A program made the position numbers and the translations under genes. The notes below the pieces were generated by a model. It searched no databases. It saw only the letters and a program-made list of their open reading frames with translations, and was not told where the DNA came from. Below, piece after piece: positions 35,237 through 42,569 of a stretch of DNA of 64,000 nucleotides. The DNA comes from Telluria beijingensis (lineage in GTDB: Bacteria; Pseudomonadota; Gammaproteobacteria; Burkholderiales; Burkholderiaceae_D), in the NCBI RefSeq assembly GCF_030770395.1, contig NZ_CP132480.1, forward strand, positions 2,730,855-2,794,854. Direction: 5' to 3'. The first letter of the stretch is position 1; each line of letters starts with the position of its first letter.

Positions 35237-35250
35237 TGATAGCGTTAACA
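35237..35250. promoter_or_regulatory. Candidate LacI-family operator
   Basis: TGATAGCGTTAACA matches the LacI/CcpA-type half-palindrome pattern TGWNANCGNTNWCA at every fixed position. It lies 32 bases before the lactonase start in the intergenic region shared with the Gfo/Idh gene. Proteobacterial LacI regulators of sugar genes use such sites. No LacI gene is in the window. Confidence 0.45.
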
Positions 35251-35281
35251 CCGCGCCAGGCCAAATACCGACAAGGAGACC

Positions 35282-36250
35282 ATGCCGATGACCCGACCTT
35301 CCCGCCCTGCCCCGATTTCGTTGTTTCTTGGGCGCGCCCTGCTCGCCGCCGGCGTGGCCGCCGCCCTGCCTGCCGGGGCGCTGGCCGCCACGTGCGGCGG
35401 CAAGCCGCCCTCGGGCGAACTCAAGGCCGAGCGGATCGCCGCGATCAAGCCGTCGCGCAGCGAGCCGGGGCTGTACGAGGGGCCGGTATGGATCAAGGAT
35501 GCACTGTATTTCTCGGATTTCAGCTTCGGCGAGGGCTTTCCTTCGCGCGTACGCAAGTTCTCGCCCGACGGCGCGGTGAGCACGGCACTGGAGGATGCCG
35601 GCAGCAATGGCCTGGCAGTCGACGCCAGCGGCGCGCTGGTCGCCGCGACCCACAAGTACAAGGCGATGTCGCGCTATGACCTCGCCAGCGGCAAGCGCGC
35701 GAGCATCGCCACGCGCTACCAGGGCCAGGTCTTCAATTCGCCGAACGATATCGCGATCGCGGCCGACGGCACGATCTATTTCACCGACCCGGATTACCAG
35801 AAGGCCGCGGCGCCCGGCGGCCAGCCGGTGACCGGCATCTACCGGATCGCCACAGATGGCACGGTCACGCTGGTCGACGGCACGCGCAAGAATCCGAACG
35901 GGATCGCGCTGTCACTGAACGGCGACATCCTGTACGTGAACGCGAGCGACGGCGCGGTGCGGGCCTATCCGATCAAGAATGGCGTACCGCAGCAGGGCCA
36001 CGACCTGATCAAGGGCATCGAGAATGGCGACGGCATGACGCTCGACTGCCATGGCAACCTGTATGTGACTGAACACGGGCCGAAGCGGGTGCGCGTGTTC
36101 ACGCCGCAGGGGCGCGAGCTGGCCACGATCCGCGTCGATGCCAATGTCACCAACGTCGCCTTCGGCGGCGCCGATGGCAAGACCCTGTACATCACCGGCG
36201 CCGGCGCCGTGTGGCAGCTGCGGCTGGATGTGACGGGCTTGCCCTACTGA
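35282..36250 (+). CDS. Secreted SMP-30/gluconolactonase-like protein
   Basis: 322 residues (an ATG two codons in is an alternative start). Signal peptide ending near AGALA-ATCGG, then a six-bladed beta-propeller with lactonase metal-site residues: EGPVW (Glu), SPNDIAIAADG (Asn-Asp) and NGIALS, GDGMTLDCHGNLYVTEH. SMP-30 family enzymes hydrolyse sugar lactones using Ca or Zn. Divergent from the Tat-exported Gfo/Idh enzyme; both would act in the periplasm on the same sugar. Confidence 0.9.
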   Translation: MPMTRPSRPAPISLFLGRALLAAGVAAALPAGALAATCGGKPPSGELKAERIAAIKPSRSEPGLYEGPVWIKDALYFSDFSFGEGFPSRVRKFSPDGAVSTALEDAGSNGLAVDASGALVAATHKYKAMSRYDLASGKRASIATRYQGQVFNSPNDIAIAADGTIYFTDPDYQKAAAPGGQPVTGIYRIATDGTVTLVDGTRKNPNGIALSLNGDILYVNASDGAVRAYPIKNGVPQQGHDLIKGIENGDGMTLDCHGNLYVTEHGPKRVRVFTPQGRELATIRVDANVTNVAFGGADGKTLYITGAGAVWQLRLDVTGLPY

Positions 36251-36254
36251 CGTA

Positions 36255-36656
36255 TTACCAGGCGCGGCGGCCGGCCGCGCCGAAGTTGTGGCCGGTCACC
36301 AGCGTGGTGCTCTCGACCAGCATCGACAGGCCCAGGATCAGCTGCACCAGCCGATCGTCCGGCAACACCCAGATCTGGCCGCGCGGCTGCTCAGCATCGG
36401 TGGCGGCCGTGATCAGGGGGGCGATCCAGGCTGCATCCTGGTCGACGTCGAGCACGATCGCATCCTCCAGGGTCTGCATATGGACGGTGCCGCCCGGGGC
36501 CAGGGTAAAGCAGATGCCCACACCGGTCTCCTGGGGCCGGATCAGCTCTTGCATGGCGGCATTGTGTTCGTCGATCCAGAGTTCGACGTCCTGCGGCGTC
36601 TCGAGCGGCGTCCAGGGGCGGGGTTTGAAGCGGGGCGGGTCGGACGGATGGGTCAT
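36255..36656 (-). CDS. Hypothetical protein
   Basis: 133 residues from MTHPSDPPRFKPRPWTPLE; the longer frame upstream runs into the next gene's promoter and is not used. No signal peptide or membrane segment. Contains PPRFKPRPWTPLETPQDVELWIDEHNAAM and a well-formed alpha/beta domain (GICFTLAPGGTVHMQTLEDA, GQIWVLPDDRLVQLIL). Not recognised. Converges on the lactonase gene with a 4-base gap. Confidence 0.75.
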   Translation of the reverse strand: MTHPSDPPRFKPRPWTPLETPQDVELWIDEHNAAMQELIRPQETGVGICFTLAPGGTVHMQTLEDAIVLDVDQDAAWIAPLITAATDAEQPRGQIWVLPDDRLVQLILGLSMLVESTTLVTGHNFGAAGRRAW

Positions 36657-36786
36657 GTGCTGCACGGTTGATGGAACGGACCGTATCTTACGGGATTTCG
36701 ACTGCCTGCGCGCGGTCTCCGCTAGGACTTTCCTGCTGCGTCTAGCTGTGTGACAATGTTGAACGACAACAACAAAGGTCTCGAAG

Positions 36787-37680
36787 GTGAAAGCAGTCCT
36801 CGCCGCTATTATCCTGTCCTGTTCCACGCTGGCCGCCGCGGCCACCCCAGTTCCCTATACCCTCGCCAATACCGAAGTGCGCGACGTGCGCGCCGGCAGC
36901 CTGGGGCGCGACTACCAGGTCTTCGTCGCCCTGCCGGATTCGTATTCAACCAGCAAGCGTAGCTACCCGGTCGTGTTCGTCGTCGACGCCGATTATGCGT
37001 TTCCGGTGGTGCGCAATATCGCTTCGCGCCTGAGCCGGCACGCGGACATGGAAGAAGCCATCGTCGTCGGCCTGTCGTATGCCAAGGGCGATGCCGCCGT
37101 CTTCAGCCGCCGCCGCGACTACACGCCCACCACGCCGCGCAAGCATGCCTACCGCTCCGACATGCCGGGCCGGGCGCCCGCCTTCGGCGAGGCATCCGCC
37201 TATGGGCGCTACCTGACCGGCGAGGTATTCCCCTTCATCGCACGCCACTACCGCGCCGACATGGCGCGCAAGATTTTCGTGGGCCATTCCTACGGCAGCC
37301 TGCTCGGCCTGCAGATGATGCTCGATGCGCCGCGCAGCTTCGAGCACTACGTGCTCGGCAGCCCGTCGCTGTGGTTCGATGCCGGCATCATGTTCGATCG
37401 CGAACAGGCTTATGCGGCGCGTCACAAGGATTTGCCGGCCAGCGTGTTCTTCGGCATCGGCAGCCTGGAGACGCTGGCGCCAGGCAAGAAGCGCTCGCGT
37501 TCGGAAGAGGATGCGGACATGGTGGCCGACCTGCGCGAATTCGATGCGCTGTTGAAGGGACGCGGCCACAAGAACCTGCACACCCGCCTGACCGTGTTCG
37601 CCGACGAAGACCATGCGAGCGTATTGCCGATGGTGGTCACCCACGGCTTGCGCAGCTATCTGTCCAGCGAGACGAAATGA
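36787..37680 (+). CDS. Secreted esterase, IroE/Fes-like alpha/beta hydrolase
   Basis: 297 residues, GTG start with AAAGG 8 bases upstream. Signal peptide MKAVLAAIILSCSTLAAAA. Mature part belongs to the esterase-D/IroE-like group: PVVFVVDADYAFPVV, nucleophile GHSYGSLLG, VLGSPSLWFD, and catalytic His in FADEDHASVLP. Members cleave siderophore esters or acyl groups; no siderophore genes are near. Converges on the phosphoesterase gene with 3 bases between. Confidence 0.87.
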   Translation: MKAVLAAIILSCSTLAAAATPVPYTLANTEVRDVRAGSLGRDYQVFVALPDSYSTSKRSYPVVFVVDADYAFPVVRNIASRLSRHADMEEAIVVGLSYAKGDAAVFSRRRDYTPTTPRKHAYRSDMPGRAPAFGEASAYGRYLTGEVFPFIARHYRADMARKIFVGHSYGSLLGLQMMLDAPRSFEHYVLGSPSLWFDAGIMFDREQAYAARHKDLPASVFFGIGSLETLAPGKKRSRSEEDADMVADLREFDALLKGRGHKNLHTRLTVFADEDHASVLPMVVTHGLRSYLSSETK

Positions 37681-37683
37681 GCT

Positions 37684-38151
37684 TCAGGACACATCGAGCG
37701 TGAGCAGCCGTGCGTCGACCTGGCCGCGGCCGACCAGCAGTTCGCCGACCGACACCGGCAAGGTAAAACGGCGCCGTCCGGCGCTGCCAGGATTGACGTA
37801 GAGCACGCCGCCACGCTCCTCGCAGGCCGGCTTGTGCGAATGGCCGGCAATGACCACGCGCACGCCCTGCGCCGCCGGGTCGATGGCGAGTTCCTTGAGG
37901 TCATGCAGTATGTGAATGGTGATACCGCCCAGGCTCAGCGTGGCGGTCTCGGGCAAGGCTTGCGCCCACTCCCCGTGGTCGTTATTGCCGCGCACTGCCG
38001 TGAGCGGCGCCACTTCGGCGAGCCGGTCGAGAATGGCCGGGTCGACGATGTCGCCGGCATGAACGATATGGCTGCTGCCCCGCAAGAAGTCAAGCGCCTG
38101 CGGGCGCAGCAGACCGTGCGTGTCGGAAATCAGGCCAACACGAATCGACAC
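37684..38151 (-). CDS. Metallophosphoesterase (YfcE/MJ0936 family)
   Basis: 155-residue calcineurin-like phosphodiesterase. All metal-site motifs are present: SDTHG, HAGDIVD, GNNDHGEW, LHD and GHSHKP, then NPGSAGRRR. Small single-domain proteins of this type hydrolyse phosphodiesters such as cyclic nucleotides in vitro; natural substrate unclear. Adjacent to a DUF378 membrane protein gene whose stop lies directly upstream. Confidence 0.92.
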   Translation of the reverse strand: MSIRVGLISDTHGLLRPQALDFLRGSSHIVHAGDIVDPAILDRLAEVAPLTAVRGNNDHGEWAQALPETATLSLGGITIHILHDLKELAIDPAAQGVRVVIAGHSHKPACEERGGVLYVNPGSAGRRRFTLPVSVGELLVGRGQVDARLLTLDVS

Positions 38152-38442
38152 TCAGTGCCGCTTGCTGCTGGCCATCTTGGCCGTGGTATAGATCGAGTAC
38201 AGCGCGGCCAGGCCCACCACCACATACACGATGCGGGTCAGCGCGGTCTCGGGACCGAAGAGCGTCGCGACCATGTCGACCTCGAACAGGCCGACCATCG
38301 CCCAGTTGAGACCGCCGATGATCAGGAGCGCCATTGCGATATAGTCGACGGCCGACATGGCCGAGCGCTCGCGCGCGTGGACGTTGACGCGGCGGTCGGG
38401 GATCGACCGGCGGTCCATGGTTGGTGCATTGATTGTTGCCAT
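38152..38442 (-). CDS. DUF378 small membrane protein
   Basis: 96 residues from MATINAPTMDRRSIPDRRVN, with AGGAGG just upstream. Two membrane helices (VDYIAMALLIIGGLNWAMVGLF and IVYVVVGLAALYSIYTT) joined by the DUF378 signature GGLNWAMVGLFEVDMVATLFG. Basic N-terminal tail contains a RRSIPDRR motif. Function unknown in the family. Gene ends right at the phosphoesterase start. Confidence 0.9.
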   Translation of the reverse strand: MATINAPTMDRRSIPDRRVNVHARERSAMSAVDYIAMALLIIGGLNWAMVGLFEVDMVATLFGPETALTRIVYVVVGLAALYSIYTTAKMASSKRH

Positions 38443-38554
38443 CACAGCCTCCTTGGAAAAGACGTGGGACAGCCGGGGTTGCCTGCCCCGGCACTTGACA
38501 ACCATACTATCCCAAGTTACCGGACACGCTCGCACGCATCGGTAACAGGCTCCG

Positions 38555-39172
38555 TCACCCCTTCCAGGACCGCTCGAGCCCCGTATCGGCATGGATCCAG
38601 CCGCCGCGCGGGCCGGAGCGGTAGTAGTAGCCGACCCCGCCGCCGCGGAAGCTCTTGATCAGGCCGCCGAGCACTTCCTCGTTCAGCCCGGCGATGCGGA
38701 TGTCGGCCGCCTTGCCCACCATGTGCAGTGACTGGCGCGCGGCCGGGATGCCCGCCTCGCGCAGGCGCTTGTTGGATTCCGGCGAGCGGTAGCCGGACAG
38801 GATCTCGAGCGGTTGCAGCAGGCCGTAGCGGGCAATGAAGGCCTGGGTGCTCCACAGCATCTCGAGCAGCTTGGGATCGATCTTCGCGGTGGCCTTGCCG
38901 TTGACGTCGCGCAGCAGGTGGCATAGCTGCTCGTAGGCGGAATCGATGACTTCGCCATCTTTCCAGTACAGCACGCTCGCGCGTTCGCCGCTGGCCGGAC
39001 GGGTCACGGACAGCGTGCGCGGCTTGACCCAGAAATCCAGGTCGAGCGCCTGCGAATCGAACAGGTCGGGCGGCGGTTGGAGATCGGTGGCGACGGCGGC
39101 CAGCGGCGCCCCGAGGGCGCCCAGCGCGGCCAGGCGGGCGCTGTGATGAAGAAAGTCTCTGCGTGAAGCCAT
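38555..39172 (-). CDS. DUF882 / M15-like peptidase, Tat-exported
   Basis: 205 residues from MASRRDFLHHSARLAALGAL, a twin-arginine signal. The core is the DUF882 (peptidase M15A-like) domain: LSGYRSPESNKRLREAG, SLHMVGKAADIRI, and HADTG near the C-terminus, giving the His/Asp/His zinc ligands of D-Ala-D-Ala carboxypeptidases. Expected to trim peptidoglycan in the periplasm. Stand-alone gene. Confidence 0.9.
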   Translation of the reverse strand: MASRRDFLHHSARLAALGALGAPLAAVATDLQPPPDLFDSQALDLDFWVKPRTLSVTRPASGERASVLYWKDGEVIDSAYEQLCHLLRDVNGKATAKIDPKLLEMLWSTQAFIARYGLLQPLEILSGYRSPESNKRLREAGIPAARQSLHMVGKAADIRIAGLNEEVLGGLIKSFRGGGVGYYYRSGPRGGWIHADTGLERSWKG

Positions 39173-39310
39173 GGGTGCGGATCCGTTACTCGACAATTGC
39201 GATAGTCCGTACTATAGCGTATCCGACAAGCATGCAGAAGTGTTCACGAAGCGTGCAAATGTTATCGGTTTGTTGCGGGTTTGCTGCAAGTACGCGCAGG
39301 ACGCGCGTAT

Positions 39311-39838
39311 TTATTCGCCGCAGTTGCAGAAGCGCTTGCGCGCCGCCGGATCGCAGGCGCCGTCCAACCGCTTCCACAGCAGGTCGCACTCGAGGCCGAA
39401 GCAGGCTTTCTCCTTGCCGGCATTGATATAGCCGTGACGCTCGAAGAACAGGCTGGCGCCGGCCGGGCTGTGCAGGTGCAGCTTGCTGATATTCCAGTCC
39501 CGCGCCTGCCGTTCCACCGCATCGAGCAGCGCGCGGCCGACGCCGCAGCGCAGGGCCTCCGGCAGCACATAGCACAGCGCTACCTTGCCGGCTTGCGTCA
39601 ACAGGGTCAGGCCAACCAGTTCGCCTTCGCTCTCGGCGACCATCGCATAATTGGTGGGCGAAGCAAACCAGGTGACGACGTTGGCCGGCGTCTTGTTGCC
39701 GAGCCAGGCGTCGAGCACGCTGGGCTGGTCCTGGTGGTCGGCGCGGCAGCCCTCTTCGATCGAACGGCGCAGCAGGGTGCAGGCGGCCGTTGCATCGTCA
39801 GGGACAGCCCTGCGGATTTCAATACGCGTGGACATCAA
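39311..39838 (-). CDS. GNAT-family N-acetyltransferase
   Basis: 175 residues (start Met1 or Met2 of MMSTRIEIRRAVPDD). GNAT fold: IRRAVPDDATAACTLLRRSI, acetyl-CoA loop PEALRCGVGRALLDAVE (a Q/RxxGxG/A variant), and LHLHSPAGASLFFERHGY. The short C-terminal tail RKRFCNCGE is unusual for its Cys pair. Substrate unknown. Confidence 0.88.
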   Translation of the reverse strand: MMSTRIEIRRAVPDDATAACTLLRRSIEEGCRADHQDQPSVLDAWLGNKTPANVVTWFASPTNYAMVAESEGELVGLTLLTQAGKVALCYVLPEALRCGVGRALLDAVERQARDWNISKLHLHSPAGASLFFERHGYINAGKEKACFGLECDLLWKRLDGACDPAARKRFCNCGE

Positions 39839-40039
39839 TCATCTATTTGAAAACAGTCATGAACGAACGATGACGCGGCATCGCACGGCCTCGACTATAC
39901 ACCGAAAGTAAGAGACCCTGCTGGCGACACGGACAAGCGTGCCTGCCGCATAACCATATGACGAAACTATCGTTCCGTTTGTCGCGTGGATTAGGGAACA
40001 TGCACTCTGTCACTACAACTTCCAAAGCGAGAAAAAACA

Positions 40040-41059
40040 ATGCGCGACACCACCCCGAACACGCTGCGCCGCTCCCTCCTGGCACTGGTCCTGGCCGCCG
40101 GCGGTGCACTGCCTCTGCAGGCCAGCGCGGCCGACGCCGAACTGCTGAACGTGTCCTACGACGTGGCGCGCGAACTCTACAAGGAAGTGAATCCCGCCTT
40201 CATCGCCGCCTACAAGCAGCAATCCGGCCAGGCCGTGACCATCAAGCAATCGCACGGCGGCTCGAGCAAGCAGGCGCGCGCCGTGGCCGACGGCCTCGCG
40301 GCGTCGGTGGTCACCATGAACCAGGCGAATGACATCGACATGCTGGCCGAGCGCGGCCTGGTGGCAAAGGACTGGGCCAAGAAGTTCCCGAACAATGCAG
40401 CGCCCTACTACTCGACCATGGTGTTCCTGGTGCGCAAGGGCAATCCGAAACAGGTGCGCGACTGGCCGGACCTGGCGCGCCAGGGCGTGGCCGTGGTCAT
40501 CCCCAACCCCAAGACCGCGGGCAATGGCCGCTACACCTACCTGGCGGCCTGGGGCTCGGTGATCAAGAAGGGCGGCAACGAGGCCCAGGCACGCGAGCTG
40601 GTCGGCAAGATCTTCAAGAACGTGCCGATCCTCGATGGCGGCGGTCGCGCGGCCACCACCACCTTCACCCAGCGCCAGATCGGCGACGTGCTGGTGACCT
40701 TCGAGAACGAAGTCAGCATGGTGCGCCAGGAATTCGGCAACGATTTCGAAGTCGTTTACCCGTCCAGCTCGATCCTGGCCGAGTCGCCGGTGGCCGTGGT
40801 CGACAAGGTGGTCGACCGCCTCAAGCTGCGCCAGCCGGCGACGGCCTACCTGAACTTCCTGTACACGCCACAGGGCCAGGAAATCGGCGCCAAGCACTTC
40901 ATGCGCGTGCGCTCGGAAGCCGTCATGAAGAAATATGCCGCCAATTACAAACCGATCAGCCTGTTCACCGTGGACGAGGTGTTCGGCGGCTGGACCGCGG
41001 CCCAGAAGCGCCACTTCAACGATGGCGGCGAGTTCGACAAGATCTACCAGGCCAAATAA
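40040..41059 (+). CDS. sbp: Sulfate ABC transporter substrate-binding protein
   Basis: 339 residues. Periplasmic binding protein for sulfate or thiosulfate. Signal peptide to about QASA-ADAE, then the Sbp signatures LLNVSYDVARELYKEVN, KQSHGGSSKQARAV, NPKTAGNGRYTYLAAWG and FTVDEVFGGW. No cysT, cysW or cysA genes are adjacent, so it is separate from its transporter. Own terminator at 41077-41105. Confidence 0.95.
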   Translation: MRDTTPNTLRRSLLALVLAAGGALPLQASAADAELLNVSYDVARELYKEVNPAFIAAYKQQSGQAVTIKQSHGGSSKQARAVADGLAASVVTMNQANDIDMLAERGLVAKDWAKKFPNNAAPYYSTMVFLVRKGNPKQVRDWPDLARQGVAVVIPNPKTAGNGRYTYLAAWGSVIKKGGNEAQARELVGKIFKNVPILDGGGRAATTTFTQRQIGDVLVTFENEVSMVRQEFGNDFEVVYPSSSILAESPVAVVDKVVDRLKLRQPATAYLNFLYTPQGQEIGAKHFMRVRSEAVMKKYAANYKPISLFTVDEVFGGWTAAQKRHFNDGGEFDKIYQAK

Positions 41060-41076
41060 GCCGGCCTGAACCAACC

Positions 41077-41105
41077 AACAGCCCCGCCGCGTGCGGGGCT
41101 GTTTT
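41077..41105 (+). terminator. Rho-independent terminator of sbp
   Basis: AACAGCCCCGC / GCGGGGCTGTT, 11-bp perfect stem with a 5-base loop, then TTCGTTT. Lies 18 bases after the sbp stop. Confidence 0.9.
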
Positions 41106-41348
41106 CGTTTGGCTCACATGAATTGGTCAGTCGACATTTCTACATGACATCAGTTGTTAATCCTTGCCACCAAAGACGTCACATTTCTGCGAAAGAATGG
41201 CTTCCCATAGGGGAATTTGCTTGTGCGCCATAGACATGCAGCTCGCCTAAATGCTATTGTCCATACTCTAGTTGCCCTAGAGATAGATGTTGATCTCGCG
41301 CCTAGTGGCGCGCTGGCATTCAACCTCCACCCAATCCCAGACAAAAGA

Positions 41349-42299
41349 ATGATCAAGAAACTGTTAGCAACGGTCCTGATGACGATGTCGGCTGCGGCAT
41401 TCGCCGTGCCGTTCGGTTCGCAGTCGGTGCTCGTGGTCGACGACGAAACCGGCAAGATACTGCTCGAGAAGAACGCCGATGCCGTGATGCCGATTGCCTC
41501 GCTCACCAAGCTGATGACGGCGATGGTCGTGCTCGACGCCAAGCTCGACATGGACGAGCAGATCGAGATCGACCGTGAAGACGTCGACCGCGTGAAATTC
41601 AGCAGCTCGCGGGTGCCGGTCGGCGCCAGCATCGCGCGCCGCGACGTGCTGCACCTGGCCCTGATGTCGTCGGACAACCGCGCCGCCGCCGCCCTCGCCC
41701 GCACCTTCCCAGGCGGCAAGGAAGGCTTCAAGGCCGCCGTGCGCCGCAAGATCCAGGCGCTGGGCATGACCCAGACCGAGATCGAGGAACCGACCGGCCT
41801 GTCGCCCCACAACCGCTCGAATGCGGGCGACCTGGTCAAGATGGCGGCCGCCTCGCAGCGCTATCCGGAAATCGTCCGCATGACGACCGAGACCAAGGAA
41901 ATCATCGACATCAACGGCCGCGGCGTCGAGTACCGCAATACCAACCGCCTGGTCGGCGCCAAGGGCTGGGACGTCGGCCTGTCGAAAACCGGCTTCACCA
42001 ACGAAGCCGGCCGCTGCCTGATCATGAACATCACCGCCGCCGGCAAGAAGGCGACCCTGGTGCTGCTCAATGCCAGCGCCTCGTCGGCGCGCGTGATGGA
42101 CGCGCTCAATATCCGCCGTTTCATCACCGGCGACGAGCCGGTGGCCAGGGTGGCGCGCGCCGCGGGCGGCCCGCGCATCAAGGCCAGCGCCGGTGGCTCG
42201 AAGGCCAAGGCCCGCGCCAAGTCGAAGAACAGCAAGGCCAAGGCGACAAAGAAACGCACCTCGGCCAAGGTCAAGGCCACGCGCAAGCGCCGCGACTGA
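41349..42299 (+). CDS. pbpG: D-alanyl-D-alanine endopeptidase (PBP7/8-like)
   Basis: 316 residues from MIKKLLATVLMTMSAAAFA. Signal peptide, then an S11-family serine peptidase with SxxK in IASLTKLMT, SxN in MSSDNRAAA and KTG in LSKTGFTNEAG. Cleaves D-Ala-meso-DAP crosslinks in peptidoglycan. The last 45 residues (about 270-316) form a Lys/Ala/Arg/Ser-rich tail resembling histone-like tails (repeats of KAKA/KSK), absent from E. coli PBP7; it may bind the cell wall or anionic polymers. Followed by a terminator hairpin. Confidence 0.93.
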   Translation: MIKKLLATVLMTMSAAAFAVPFGSQSVLVVDDETGKILLEKNADAVMPIASLTKLMTAMVVLDAKLDMDEQIEIDREDVDRVKFSSSRVPVGASIARRDVLHLALMSSDNRAAAALARTFPGGKEGFKAAVRRKIQALGMTQTEIEEPTGLSPHNRSNAGDLVKMAAASQRYPEIVRMTTETKEIIDINGRGVEYRNTNRLVGAKGWDVGLSKTGFTNEAGRCLIMNITAAGKKATLVLLNASASSARVMDALNIRRFITGDEPVARVARAAGGPRIKASAGGSKAKARAKSKNSKAKATKKRTSAKVKATRKRRD

Positions 42300-42321
42300 G
42301 CGCATCGCCACGATGTATCCG

Positions 42322-42350
42322 AAGGGGGCCGCAAGGCCCCTTTCTCTTTT
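42322..42350 (+). terminator. Rho-independent terminator of pbpG
   Basis: AAGGGGGCC-GCAA-GGCCCCTT stem with one bulge, followed by TCTCTTTT. Lies 23 bases after the stop codon. Confidence 0.8.
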
Positions 42351-42459
42351 CCAGCCGCTTCATCCACCCACACCAGTCACGCGGTTGACAATCTCCCGGA
42401 AGACGTAGCAGCCTCATCGTGCAGTTTTTGCAACGGAATAGGTATATTTACGTTGCCTT

Positions 42460-42489
42460 AATATTACTCAAAAAAGTGAGACTAATATT
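42460..42489. promoter_or_regulatory. AT-rich dyad upstream of the caspase-domain operon
   Basis: AATATTA-CTCA...TGAG-AC-TAATATT: an inverted repeat with a 2-base offset, in a locally AT-rich stretch (about 42420-42500) between two high-GC genes. It lies 81 bases before the 987-residue gene and could be its promoter operator. The structure is seen; the role is inference. Confidence 0.4.
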
Positions 42490-42569
42490 GCACGGTCACA
42501 CGACGAATTCGATTTGCGCGCTTCAGCTCGCCGTTTAGCGGCGCTGTATTCCCAACCGAAGGAGACGCC

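Noticed and set aside
41060..41348. Small genes in the sbp-pbpG gap
   Set aside because: Only the sbp terminator is supported; the remaining frames are short and lack SD sites.
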